From Phytohabitans aurantiacus (GTDB taxonomy: Bacteria > Actinomycetota > Actinomycetes > Mycobacteriales > Micromonosporaceae): a stretch of DNA of 64,000 nucleotides. Both the position numbers and the translations under genes were made by a program. Every line of letters begins with the position of its first letter. Positions within the stretch are counted from its first letter, which is position 1. Below the pieces are notes generated by a model. It had not been told where the DNA came from. It ran no database searches and saw only the letters and a program-made list of their open reading frames with translations. Where the stretch lies: assembly GCF_027923225.1 (NCBI RefSeq), contig NZ_BSDI01000011.1, forward strand, positions 62,001 through 126,000. The letters are read 5' to 3'. This document shows, one piece after another, positions 34,245 to 42,070 of the stretch.

Positions 34245-35669
34245 ATGACGCAGACCGCCGCTGATCGATTTCCGACGCGCCATCTACCGGGCGTGACGGT
34301 ACGCGACCTGCCGGACTTGCCGTCCTCTCCCTGGCGCATCATCGGACCTGGAGTGGTCGCGGCCGGCGTGGGACTCGCCTCCGGCGAGTTCATTCTTTTC
34401 CCGTACATCGCGTCGCAGGTGGGGCTGGTTTTCCTCTGGGCGGCGGCGGTCGGCATCATCACGCAGTACTTCATCAACATGGAGATCGAGCGGTACACGC
34501 TGGCGACGGGCGAGACCGCGTTGACTGGATTTTCCCGGTTCTGGCGGCACTGGGGCCTGGTCTTCGCGATCATGGTGTACTTCGCGAACCTGTGGCCGGG
34601 ATGGGCGTCGAGTTCGGCCACCATGATCACGTACATCTTCGGCGGCGAACCCAAGTGGATAGCGGTGTGCCTGCTGCTGGTGATCGGCGCGACGCTCACC
34701 TTGGCGCCCGTGATCTACAACGCGCTGGAGCGGGTCGAGTTCGTCAAGGTCGGCCTCGTGGTGCTCTTCATCGTGGTGGCGGTGGTGTTCGCGATCTCGG
34801 TCGACGCGTGGCAGGAGCTGCCCAGCACCGTCACGTCGCCGGAGTTCCCGACCGAGTTGGGGTTCGCGCTCATGCTCTCGGCGCTGGTGTTCGCGGGTGC
34901 GGGCGGCGGCCAGAACCTCTGCCAGAGCAACTGGATCCGCGACAAGCGGTACGGGATGGGCGCCTACGTGCCGCGGTTGGTCAGCCCGGTGACGGGGCAG
35001 GAGGAGGCGGCGCCGGACCGTGCCGGGTACGTTTTCGAGCCGACCCCTGACAACCTGGTGCGGTGGCGGCGCTGGTGGAAGGTCGCGAACCAGGAGCAGC
35101 TCGCCACGTTCGTACTGATCTCGTTCGTGACGATCGTGCTGATGTCGATGCTCGCCTACTCGACCGTGTACGGCGTGCCCGGGCTTGCCAACAGCGTCGC
35201 GTTCCTCGAGGTCGAGGGGGAGCGGCTCAAGGAGCTCGTCGCGCCGTGGTTCGGTGTGCTTTTCTGGCTCATCGGCGCGATCTCACTGTTCGCCGCGGCG
35301 ATGGGCATCGTCGACTACACCAGCCGGTTGGCCGCCGACGTGCTGAAGACGTCGTACCTGCGGCGCGTCTCCGAGAGCAGGATCTATTTCGCGTTGGTGT
35401 GGGGCCTGGTGGTGCTGGGCTGCGCGATCCTGCTGGCCGGGTTCGACCAGCCGCTGCCGCTGCTCGTCATCTCGGCCTGCGTGGGCGGGCTGATGATGTT
35501 CCTGTACTCGATCCTGCTGCTGGTACTGAATCGGCGGGTGCTGCCCGACGAGATCAAGCCGCGGTCGTACCGGGTGGCCGCGCTCGCCTGGGCGGTGGCG
35601 CTCTTCGGCGTCTTCTCGGCGCTGACCATATGGCAGCAAGGCGACCGCCTGCTGGACTGGTTGAGGTGA
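34245..35669 (+). CDS. Nramp-like transporter lacking the canonical DPGN motif
   Basis: 474 residues with about eleven membrane helices and the overall Nramp/LeuT-type layout (PWRIIGPGVVAAGVGLASGEFILF in TM1, ERVEFVKVGLV, MLSALVFAGAGGGQNLCQSNWIRDKRYGMGAYVPRL around TM6). In metal-ion Nramps TM1 carries DPGN and TM6 carries MPH; here the TM1 site reads GVGLASGEF and TM6 reads AGAGGGQN, so classical Mn/Fe coordination is unlikely. It belongs to a divergent Nramp-related group whose substrate is unknown. The ATG has only a weak Shine-Dalgarno. It ends just before a tandem 46-bp repeat. Confidence 0.78.
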   Translation: MTQTAADRFPTRHLPGVTVRDLPDLPSSPWRIIGPGVVAAGVGLASGEFILFPYIASQVGLVFLWAAAVGIITQYFINMEIERYTLATGETALTGFSRFWRHWGLVFAIMVYFANLWPGWASSSATMITYIFGGEPKWIAVCLLLVIGATLTLAPVIYNALERVEFVKVGLVVLFIVVAVVFAISVDAWQELPSTVTSPEFPTELGFALMLSALVFAGAGGGQNLCQSNWIRDKRYGMGAYVPRLVSPVTGQEEAAPDRAGYVFEPTPDNLVRWRRWWKVANQEQLATFVLISFVTIVLMSMLAYSTVYGVPGLANSVAFLEVEGERLKELVAPWFGVLFWLIGAISLFAAAMGIVDYTSRLAADVLKTSYLRRVSESRIYFALVWGLVVLGCAILLAGFDQPLPLLVISACVGGLMMFLYSILLLVLNRRVLPDEIKPRSYRVAALAWAVALFGVFSALTIWQQGDRLLDWLR

Positions 35670-35761
35670 CTGTGCTTGCTGGGCTCGGTCGCTCGCGCAG
35701 CGCTGAAAGGCGACGCTGTGCTTGCTGGGCTCGGTCGCTCGCGCAGCGCTGAAAGGCGACG
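35670..35761. repeat. Perfect 2 x 46-bp tandem repeat
   Basis: The unit beginning CTGTGCTTGCTGGGCTCGGT and ending GAAAGGCGACG occurs at 35670-35715 and again at 35716-35761 without a mismatch. The first copy starts at the first base after the Nramp-like stop codon. A degenerate, inverted relative lies near 53493-53535. The identity between the two copies points to a recent duplication. Confidence 0.85.
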
Positions 35762-35825
35762 CCTTTCCGGCGGCGGCCGCGTCCGCGCAGGTAAACGTGC
35801 GCGGCGCCGCCGGAAAGGCGTCGCC
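35755..35825. terminator. 20-bp perfect inverted repeat, probable bidirectional terminator
   Basis: The arm GGCGACGCCTTTCCGGCGGC (35755-35774) pairs perfectly with 35806-35825, and the interior has a second short stem (CCGCGCA with TGCGCGG). It lies between the convergent Nramp-like and CPCC genes. The left arm shares its GGCGACG end with the 46-bp tandem repeat, so that repeat may have arisen by slippage around this hairpin. Confidence 0.7.
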
Positions 35826-35845
35826 GCGCTAGCTCGCTCCTCGCC

Positions 35846-36073
35846 CTATGGGATCTCGTCTGGACGGGGCTTGCGGACCACCTCGCGGTAGCGCGGGTGG
35901 CTCGCGCCGTACAGCGCGAAATTGAGCCGTGCCTCGTTGAGACTGAGGTCGCCATTTGGGCCGCCGACCGCCACGAAGGCGCTCGGATCGGCCTGCCCCG
36001 GGTCGGTCCAGAAACAGACCGGGCACGTTATGCACCCTGTCCGGTAGCCACAACAGGGACACCGGTTAATCAC
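35846..36073 (-). CDS. CPCC-family cysteine-rich protein
   Basis: 75 residues. The GTG at 36073 opens INRCPCCGYRTGCITCPVCFWTDPGQADPSAF, then GGPNGDLSLNEARLNFALYGASHPRY and a basic C-terminus VRKPRPDEIP. Two CxxC-type pairs should bind one zinc. This matches the small CPCC family of unknown function, often found singly near toxin-related or regulatory genes. The open frame continues far upstream across the PP2C gene, but that is a shadow. The Shine-Dalgarno for this GTG is weak, and GTGs up to 24 bp upstream could also serve. Confidence 0.72.
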   Translation of the reverse strand: MINRCPCCGYRTGCITCPVCFWTDPGQADPSAFVAVGGPNGDLSLNEARLNFALYGASHPRYREVVRKPRPDEIP

Positions 36074-36268
36074 TGACGCCTGACCACCCACCACGCGCCA
36101 TAGCTTTTCACGACAACAGGGTGTGAGGTAACCCGGGTGCGGCACCTTTGTGGACGGTTCTGCGCTCCCCAAAAGGGGAGAAGAACAAACACGGATTTTC
36201 GGTACTTCTCGGTCGTTGAGGTGATCTACTAGAGACATGCCTGCCCCCACCCTGGCAGGCTGCCTGCC

Positions 36269-36991
36269 ATGACCCTCAAGCTCCGCTACGCGGCGGTGAG
36301 TGACACCGGCTTGGTTCGCAGTGCGAACCAGGACTCGGTACACGCCGGGCCGCGCCTGCTCGCCGTGGCAGACGGCATGGGTGGGATGGCCGCCGGAGAC
36401 CTCGCCAGCCGCATCGTCATCGATGTCATCGCCGGGCTGGACATAGAGATAGCCGATGATGGGCTCATCGCCGCGCTGCGGGACGCGCTCGACGAGGCCA
36501 ACAGTCGCATCCGGGCCGCGGTGGCCGAAGATCCGAACCGCGAGGGCATGGGTACGACGCTGACGGCGGTGCTCTTCACCGGCAGCGCACTGGTACTGGG
36601 GCACGTCGGCGACTCGCGGGCGTACCTGCGGCGCGATGGGGAACTGCGGCAGATGACCCGCGACGACACCTTCGTCCAGATGCTGGTCGACGAGGGCGTG
36701 ATCACGCGCGAGGAGGCCGGCAGCCACCCGCGCCGGGCGGTGGTGACCCAGGCGATCCAGGGCGGCGACGCGACCCCGTCGTTCACGTACATGCGTCCCG
36801 TCGACGGCGACCGCTGGCTGCTCTGCAGCGATGGTCTGTCCAATGTGGTCTCAGACGAGACGATCGCGGAGACGCTGGGCGCGTACCCCGAGCCGCCGGA
36901 CTGCGCACAGCGCCTGGTCGACCTCGCGCTGCGGGCCGGCGCCCCCGACAACGTAACGGTGATCATCGCGGACGTGACTGGCGGCGCCTGA
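36269..36991 (+). CDS. PP2C-family protein serine/threonine phosphatase
   Basis: 240 residues, a complete cytoplasmic PPM-fold catalytic domain and nothing more. Metal-binding motifs are present: TGLVRSANQDSVHAG, LLAVADGMGGMAAGDLAS, GTTLTAVLF, VGDSRAYLRRDGELRQMTRDDT, LCSDGLSNVVSD and APDNVTVIIADV. It should dephosphorylate Ser/Thr phosphoproteins and so counteract eukaryote-type kinases; it lacks the membrane anchor of PstP. No kinase gene is adjacent. The Shine-Dalgarno is weak. Confidence 0.92.
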   Translation: MTLKLRYAAVSDTGLVRSANQDSVHAGPRLLAVADGMGGMAAGDLASRIVIDVIAGLDIEIADDGLIAALRDALDEANSRIRAAVAEDPNREGMGTTLTAVLFTGSALVLGHVGDSRAYLRRDGELRQMTRDDTFVQMLVDEGVITREEAGSHPRRAVVTQAIQGGDATPSFTYMRPVDGDRWLLCSDGLSNVVSDETIAETLGAYPEPPDCAQRLVDLALRAGAPDNVTVIIADVTGGA

Positions 36992-37093
36992 CCACGCCCG
37001 GCGCTTGGTTGCGGTACGTTACTCCGGTCGTGCGGGGGTGCTCGAGTCTGCCAGGGGAGGGGTGGACTGACACGTCTCTATGCCCGTGTCACG

Positions 37094-39385
37094 GTGACGC
37101 TGACAGCCGTCGCCGCGATAGTTGGCGTCAACAGCAGTGGCTGGCTGCCGGCCCGCGCCGTGGCGGCCCTCGACAACGGGGCCCAGCTGGCGGCGGCCCT
37201 GGCTGCCGTGGCGACCTGCGCCTGGACCGCCCGCCGGCTCACCGGCGCGGAGCGCTCGTGGCGCCGGTTCATGGCGCTGGGCATGGCCGGCTGGGCGTTC
37301 GGTCAGATCATCTGGAGCTGGTACCAGATCTTCAGCACCGAGCACCTGCCGTCGCCTTCGCTGGCTGACTTCGGGTACCTCTCGCTGCCGGTCTTCGCGC
37401 TGCTCGCGCTGTTGTCGATCGCGGCCTCGGTGCCGCGACCGGCCGCCGCCTCCCCGCAGTCGCGGCATCGCGACCGGGCGGTGCTGGTGCTCGACGGTTT
37501 GATCGTCGTGGCCTCGCTGCTGGTGCTGACCTGGGCGACGGTGCTCGGCAAGGTCGTCGAGGCCGGGGCGGAGACGCGCGGCGCGTTCGCCGTCGCGATC
37601 GCCCATCCGATCACCGACCTGGTGCTGACCGCCATCGTGGTGCTGATGTTCTCGACCCGCCCGGTGCCGCGGGTCTACCGCCCGCAACTCTCGCTGCTGG
37701 GCCTCGGCCTGGTCGCGCTGTCGCTGTCCGACTGCGTCTACGCGTACCTGGTGGCGACCGGCGCCGAGTCGATGTCGCCCCTTGCCAACACCGGTTTCAT
37801 CGCCGGACCCGCGTTGATCGCGCTGGCCGGTGCCGCCACCGTCGACCGGCAGCCGCCGGAGCCCGTGCCCGCGCCGCGCCGCCGTTCGGACTGGCTGCAC
37901 CTGCTCGTCCCATACGTGCCCGTCATCGCCACCGGGCTGCTCGTCGTGATCCGCGCGATCGGTGGCCACGCACTGTCCAGCGTGGAGATCTACGTCGGCT
38001 GGCTCGGCCTCGGCCTGGTGGTCGCCCGCCAGATGGTGACGCTGGTGGAAAACACCGCGCTGCTCGCCCGGGTCTCCGAAGGTCAGCAGCGCCTTGCCTA
38101 CCAGGCGTTTCACGATCCGCTCACCGGCCTCGCCAACCGGGCGCTCTTCCGTGAACGCCTGCAGCACGCCGTCGACCGGCACCGGCTGCACGGGCAGCCC
38201 GTCGCGCTGCTCTTCGTCGACCTCGACGACTTCAAGCTGGTAAACGACGGCCTCGGGCACGCGGCCGGCGACCGCCTGTTGCGCGCCGTCGGCGACCGGC
38301 TTCAAGGTTGTGTACGCCGGGACGACGCCGTCGCGCGGTTGGGCGGCGACGAGTTCGCGATACTGCTCGACGGTGATCCGACGGTGCCGGAGCGGGTCGG
38401 TGAGCGGATCATCGCCGCGTTGAGCGAGCCGTTCACCGTCGACGCGCACACCGTGCGGGTCAGCGGCAGCGTCGGTGTGGTCGTGCCGGACGCCGACGAG
38501 ATGCTCACGCCGGATTCGTTGCTGCGCCGGGCCGACGCCGCCATGTACGCGGGCAAGCGCCGCGGCAAGGGCCTGCTCGTGCGGTACGAGGCCGGGGTCA
38601 GCGACGGCAGCGGCGACCCGCACCTGCCCGACCTGCTGGCGGCGGCGTTGACCGGTGACCCGGCGTCGGCCGGGTTCGAGGTGCACTACCAGCCGATCGT
38701 GCGGTTCGAAGACGCGGCGACGGTGGCCGTGGAGGCGCTGGCCCGCTGGTCGCACCCGGTTGGCGGCGCGGTCGACCCCGACGTGTTCGTGAAGGTGGCC
38801 GAGCGAGCCGGGCTGGTCGCCAACCTCGACGACTTCGTGCTCGACAGGGCCTGCGGCGACGCGGCGGCGCTCGCCGAGACGTACGGGCAGGCCATCGACG
38901 TACATGTGAACGTGTCCGCGGGCCGGTTGGGACGCCCGGAGCTGGAGGCGGCGCTCGACCGCGCCCTCGCCGCACACGGGCTGCGGCCCAGCCGGCTCGT
39001 CCTGGAGATCACCGAGACCAGCCGGATCACCGACCTGCCCGCCGCCGCGGCCGCCGCGCGCCGCATCCGAGCCCGAGGTGTACGGGTCGCGCTGGACGAC
39101 TTCGGGTCCGGCTTCAACGCGCTCGCCCAGTTGCACGCGTTGCCGGTCGACGTGGTGAAACTCGACGCGGCGCTCACCGACATCGAGACCGAGCCGGAGC
39201 GGGCCGAGGCGCTCTGCCGCTCGGTACTGGCGATCTGCGCCGAGTTGCAGGTGGCGGTCGTCGCCGAGGGCGTCGAGACGGTATCGCGGGCGGGTGCCCT
39301 GGCCCGCTTGGGATGCCGCCTGGGCCAGGGCTACCTGTACGGCCCGCCCCGCCCCCTTCAGGGCCTAACCGCCCCCGTGGGCTAA
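37094..39385 (+). CDS. Membrane GGDEF-EAL c-di-GMP turnover protein
   Basis: 763 residues from the GTG at 37094. About eight membrane helices occupy residues 1-310, then a linker, a GGDEF domain (about 330-490) with intact RLGGDEFAILLDGD, and an EAL domain (about 510-760) with EALARWSHPVGG, NVSAGRLGRP, DDFGSGFNAL and VAEGVE. Both diguanylate cyclase and phosphodiesterase sites look complete, so it could make and break c-di-GMP. The best Shine-Dalgarno (GGGGAGGGG, 37055-37063) sits five bases before an in-frame CTG at 37067, nine codons upstream of the GTG, so a CTG start is possible. Confidence 0.9.
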   Translation: MTLTAVAAIVGVNSSGWLPARAVAALDNGAQLAAALAAVATCAWTARRLTGAERSWRRFMALGMAGWAFGQIIWSWYQIFSTEHLPSPSLADFGYLSLPVFALLALLSIAASVPRPAAASPQSRHRDRAVLVLDGLIVVASLLVLTWATVLGKVVEAGAETRGAFAVAIAHPITDLVLTAIVVLMFSTRPVPRVYRPQLSLLGLGLVALSLSDCVYAYLVATGAESMSPLANTGFIAGPALIALAGAATVDRQPPEPVPAPRRRSDWLHLLVPYVPVIATGLLVVIRAIGGHALSSVEIYVGWLGLGLVVARQMVTLVENTALLARVSEGQQRLAYQAFHDPLTGLANRALFRERLQHAVDRHRLHGQPVALLFVDLDDFKLVNDGLGHAAGDRLLRAVGDRLQGCVRRDDAVARLGGDEFAILLDGDPTVPERVGERIIAALSEPFTVDAHTVRVSGSVGVVVPDADEMLTPDSLLRRADAAMYAGKRRGKGLLVRYEAGVSDGSGDPHLPDLLAAALTGDPASAGFEVHYQPIVRFEDAATVAVEALARWSHPVGGAVDPDVFVKVAERAGLVANLDDFVLDRACGDAAALAETYGQAIDVHVNVSAGRLGRPELEAALDRALAAHGLRPSRLVLEITETSRITDLPAAAAAARRIRARGVRVALDDFGSGFNALAQLHALPVDVVKLDAALTDIETEPERAEALCRSVLAICAELQVAVVAEGVETVSRAGALARLGCRLGQGYLYGPPRPLQGLTAPVG

Positions 39386-39428
39386 CCCCCGCCCCGCCGC
39401 GCGCCCCGCGCGCCGCCCTTTTCTCGCC

Positions 39429-39504
39429 GATCAAGGGCGAACGCACGTGGTTGGATCTCATTTCCGCGTGCATCCGCCCTTGATCCACGCGAATCTCCTT
39501 GATC
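39429..39504 (+). repeat. Palindromic repeat family A, copy 1 (plus orientation)
   Basis: The left arm GATCAAGGGCGAACGCACG and its right partner bracket a loop containing TGGTTGGATCTCATTTCC, followed by a short arm CCTTGATC. Two stem positions are mismatched. It lies 44 bp downstream of the GGDEF-EAL stop codon in the convergent gap before the Crp/Fnr gene. Confidence 0.8.
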
Positions 39505-39560
39505 GACGACGCCCAGTACGGGCGCCGCGCGATTCCGCGGGCGCGCCGGGGGCAGGCGGG

Positions 39561-40202
39561 TCAGGTGTAGGTCGCCAAACGGGTCGGATTGACCACTCTT
39601 ACGCCACCCTCGGTCAGGCGGACCGCGGACGCGGCCGCCAGGCGGCCCAGGACCCGGTTGACGGTGACGCGGCTCAGGCCCAGTACCCGAGCCAACTCCT
39701 CCTGGGAGCCTCGCCACGTCCCCTCCGCGAGCAGCGACCGCGCCACCCGCGCCACCGCGGGCAGCGTGACGGCGTCGGCCATGCGCTGCCGCTGTGCCAG
39801 CGCGTCGGCGGCCAGCTTGCCGAGCACGTGCCGGCGTACGGACGGCTGCTCGTCGAGCAGGCGCAGGAAGCGGGCTGCGGGCAGTACCCTGCCGGTCACG
39901 GCCGTCGTCGCCAGCAATGCACCGGACGGCGTAGGTCCACCGAGAGCGGCCGGCTTGTCGACGATCGCCGGGCCGTCCCAGCGCCCCGCCCAGAACTGCC
40001 CGCCGGACGCGGCCGGATACGCGGCGACGATCGTGCCGCGCGTCAACAAGATGACCGGCCCCGAGCAGACCACACCGGGCGCGGTCGCGGGGCGGATCAC
40101 GGCGCCGGCGGCGTACCGGATGGGATGGCTCTCGCGCTCGAGCGCGACCAGCGTGCGAGCGTCGAGCGCCGCGAACGCCGGGATCGTCGCCAGTGAGGTC
40201 AT
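39561..40202 (-). CDS. Crp/Fnr-family transcriptional regulator
   Basis: 213 residues. The N-terminal 110 residues form a cyclic-nucleotide-binding-like beta barrel (RYAAGAVIRPATAPGVV, GPVILLTRGTIVAAYPA), followed by a long dimerisation helix (RRHVLGKLAADALAQRQRM) and a C-terminal winged helix (about 150-205) reading GSQEELARVLGLSRVTVNRVLGRLAAAS. The ligand pocket is not conserved enough to call cAMP. It stands alone on the minus strand, divergent from a YciI-like gene; the shared 174-bp region contains an imperfect inverted repeat (40207-40275) of about 18-bp arms that could be its operator. Confidence 0.85.
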   Translation of the reverse strand: MTSLATIPAFAALDARTLVALERESHPIRYAAGAVIRPATAPGVVCSGPVILLTRGTIVAAYPAASGGQFWAGRWDGPAIVDKPAALGGPTPSGALLATTAVTGRVLPAARFLRLLDEQPSVRRHVLGKLAADALAQRQRMADAVTLPAVARVARSLLAEGTWRGSQEELARVLGLSRVTVNRVLGRLAAASAVRLTEGGVRVVNPTRLATYT

Positions 40203-40376
40203 GCGCCGCCTCCCGCAGCCGCCACAAAGCGGAGGGAGCGCAGCGACCGTAGCGACTGGCGGCTACAGGGAGGCGTCAAGGGCGCATGACCCGCGCGAGC
40301 GGAGCGAGCGCCAGCGAATCCGGTCATGTATCCAGTGATACAGCGCCCGGCCGCCGCCCGCCCGTACGGTGCCGGC
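40203..40376. promoter_or_regulatory. Divergent intergenic region with an inverted repeat
   Basis: This 174-bp gap separates the Crp/Fnr and YciI-like start codons. It contains CGCCTCCCGCAGCCGCCA at 40207 and a near-complementary arm ending GGGAGGCG at 40275, making a large imperfect hairpin or extended operator. Several GAGCG-type short repeats follow. No sigma-70-like promoter could be chosen with confidence. Confidence 0.3.
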
Positions 40377-40688
40377 ATGTGGATCGTGGAGCTGAGGTTT
40401 ACGGACGCGCCGGAGCGGCTCGCTGCCCGTCCCGCGCACCGGGAACGCCTGGCGGAGCTGCACCGTGCCGGTGTCGTGCGGATGGCCGGCCCGCTGGCCG
40501 ACGGGTCGGGTGCGGTGCTCATTTTTCAGACACGTGAGCTCGACGAGGTGCTGGCAGCGGACCCCTACTTCGCCACGCCCGGCGTCGAGGTGATCAGCAA
40601 GCGGGAATGGGCGCCGCTCACGCTGTGTGGGCCCTCAGGAAGCCCTCCACCAGTACCGGAATCTCCCCACCGGTGTGCAGCATGTTGA
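40377..40688 (+). CDS. YciI-like small protein
   Basis: 103 residues from ATG 40377; a further 51 bp of open frame upstream looks non-coding. The sequence WIVELRFTDAPERLAARPAHRERLAELHRAGVVRMAGPLADGSGAVLIFQTRELDEVLAADPYF follows the YciI dimeric alpha-beta barrel pattern, with a conserved His and Asp (PAHRERL, DPYF). YciI proteins may be small lyases or binding proteins with no settled substrate. The last 23 codons overlap the end of the convergent hydrolase gene by 71 bp and read as a non-homologous tail. Confidence 0.7.
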   Translation: MWIVELRFTDAPERLAARPAHRERLAELHRAGVVRMAGPLADGSGAVLIFQTRELDEVLAADPYFATPGVEVISKREWAPLTLCGPSGSPPPVPESPHRCAAC

Positions 40689-41436
40689 CCCCGTGTGCCG
40701 TGCCGCTGAAGGCGGCCAGCCGCTTGTCGGGGCTCGGCGACTCGTTGACGAACCGGGTCGCCGAGCGGGCCGACATCGCGTTGCGATCACGTTCGGTGTA
40801 CACGAGCAGCAGCGGCACGCGAAACGCCGTGCGCGCCGCCAGCGGTGTACGCGGATCGCGCCCCGCCGGCGCGGCGGGCTCGGTGAGGCTCGGCACCGAC
40901 AGCGCCACCACCCCGCTCACCTGGTCTCCGAGGTGGGCACCGGCGACCAGGGCGACGCCCGCGCCGACGCCGGCGCCGACGACGACCACCTCGGCCGCGC
41001 CCGCCGCCCGCAGCGTGGCCACCGCGATCGTCGTATCGGCCACGTAGTCGTCGACGGCGCCGCACTCGCTGAAACCGAAGCATCGCAGGTCGAACACCAG
41101 CACGTGGTACCCCTGCGCGACCCACCGCGGCGCGTACCGGTGCCATTGGCACATGTCGCCGTCTTCCTGGTGGATGAGCACCAGCCCGCGCGGGCCGGAA
41201 CCGAGCCGCACACCGGCCAGCCGCACGCCATCGGCGGTGGTCATCGGCACGTTGACGGCGGTGGGGCCGAAGCAGCGGGCCGCCGGGTCGGGTGGACGGG
41301 CGGGCTCGGCGGGCGCTGTCGTAGCGGGCGGCCGCACGGGCGGATCGACGCGGATGCCGCCGCAGTCAGCCGTCGCGGCGATCTCCCCCGTCAGGAGCAC
41401 CGCGCAGGTAAGGCGCAGGAGCCCACCCGCAGGCAT
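40618..41436 (-). CDS. Exported alpha/beta-hydrolase-fold protein without nucleophile Ser
   Basis: 272 residues from ATG 41436; an ATG 45 bp upstream would overlap the divergent gene. An N-terminal hydrophobic segment (LLRLTCAVLLTGEIAATADC) suggests export, possibly as a lipoprotein, followed by a Pro/Ala-rich linker. The fold is an alpha/beta hydrolase: LVLIHQEDGDMCQWH, HVLVFDLRCFGFSEC, VVVVGAGVGAGVALVAG, LLLVYTERD and SGTAHGVNML. The nucleophile elbow, normally GxSxG, reads GAGVG, so the catalytic Ser is Gly; the Asp and His positions remain. It may be a non-catalytic binding protein or a divergent enzyme. Confidence 0.72.
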   Translation of the reverse strand: MPAGGLLRLTCAVLLTGEIAATADCGGIRVDPPVRPPATTAPAEPARPPDPAARCFGPTAVNVPMTTADGVRLAGVRLGSGPRGLVLIHQEDGDMCQWHRYAPRWVAQGYHVLVFDLRCFGFSECGAVDDYVADTTIAVATLRAAGAAEVVVVGAGVGAGVALVAGAHLGDQVSGVVALSVPSLTEPAAPAGRDPRTPLAARTAFRVPLLLVYTERDRNAMSARSATRFVNESPSPDKRLAAFSGTAHGVNMLHTGGEIPVLVEGFLRAHTA

Positions 41437-41470
41437 GCCAAATTGTATGCCGGCAAGCGAAAATGAAGCC

Positions 41471-42070
41471 ATGCCCCGCATGGGGACGGAGCCTCCGCCG
41501 GAGTACGTGGCGTTCGTCGAGCGGCACCTCGACGCGCTGCGCCGCGAGTCCGCGCGGGTGGTCGGCGACGAGCACGACGCCGACCTGCTCTACCCGGACG
41601 TGCTGGCTGACGTGGCGGGACGGTGGCGATGGCTGGAGTTGTCACGGGTGTGGCTGGGCGAGACCCGTGCCGCTGACCTGTACCTCGCTCGTTCCTTCGC
41701 CCGCCGCTCGGAACGGTGGCAGCCGCCCCAACTCGGCCCCGTCGAGGTGGAGGTGCTGGTCGGCCCGGGCGACGCCGCCCCGGCCCCGTACCGCATGCCG
41801 CCGCCGTGGTCGAGCGTCGCGCTGCGGCTGGCGTCGCAGGTCAGCACGACCCGCCGGCCGGAGGCCCGCCCGCTGGCCGAGGCCGCGGTCGCCTGGTGGC
41901 ACGCGTACGAGCATCGCCGCCACCGCAAGCACGTGGCCGCCGGCATCGCGGTCGCCCTATTGGTGGTACTGATGATTCGGGTGCCGCAGGAACTCGATGC
42001 GACGGCCGGTCAGCACCCGCTGATCGGCCGAGTGTCCGCAGTGGACGTCGGGCATAGTTTGACCACATGA
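41471..42070 (+). CDS. Hypothetical single-TM protein with sigma-region-like N-terminus
   Basis: 199 residues from ATG 41471 (ATG 41480 is also possible). The N-terminal 50 residues (YVAFVERHLDALRRESARVVGDEHDADLLYPDVLADVAGRW) recall helical region 2 of ECF sigma factors but lack the rest of one. A polar middle part is followed by a membrane helix at about 158-174 (HVAAGIAVALLVVLMIRV). I do not recognise the family. Its stop codon overlaps the ATG of the cyclase gene (ATGA), so the two are translationally coupled. Confidence 0.6.
   Translation: MPRMGTEPPPEYVAFVERHLDALRRESARVVGDEHDADLLYPDVLADVAGRWRWLELSRVWLGETRAADLYLARSFARRSERWQPPQLGPVEVEVLVGPGDAAPAPYRMPPPWSSVALRLASQVSTTRRPEARPLAEAAVAWWHAYEHRRHRKHVAAGIAVALLVVLMIRVPQELDATAGQHPLIGRVSAVDVGHSLTT

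Noticed and set aside
40995..41466. Open frame extending the 41471 gene upstream on the plus strand
   Set aside because: It is antisense to the alpha/beta hydrolase, which has clear fold motifs; the ATG at 41471 is the first sensible start.
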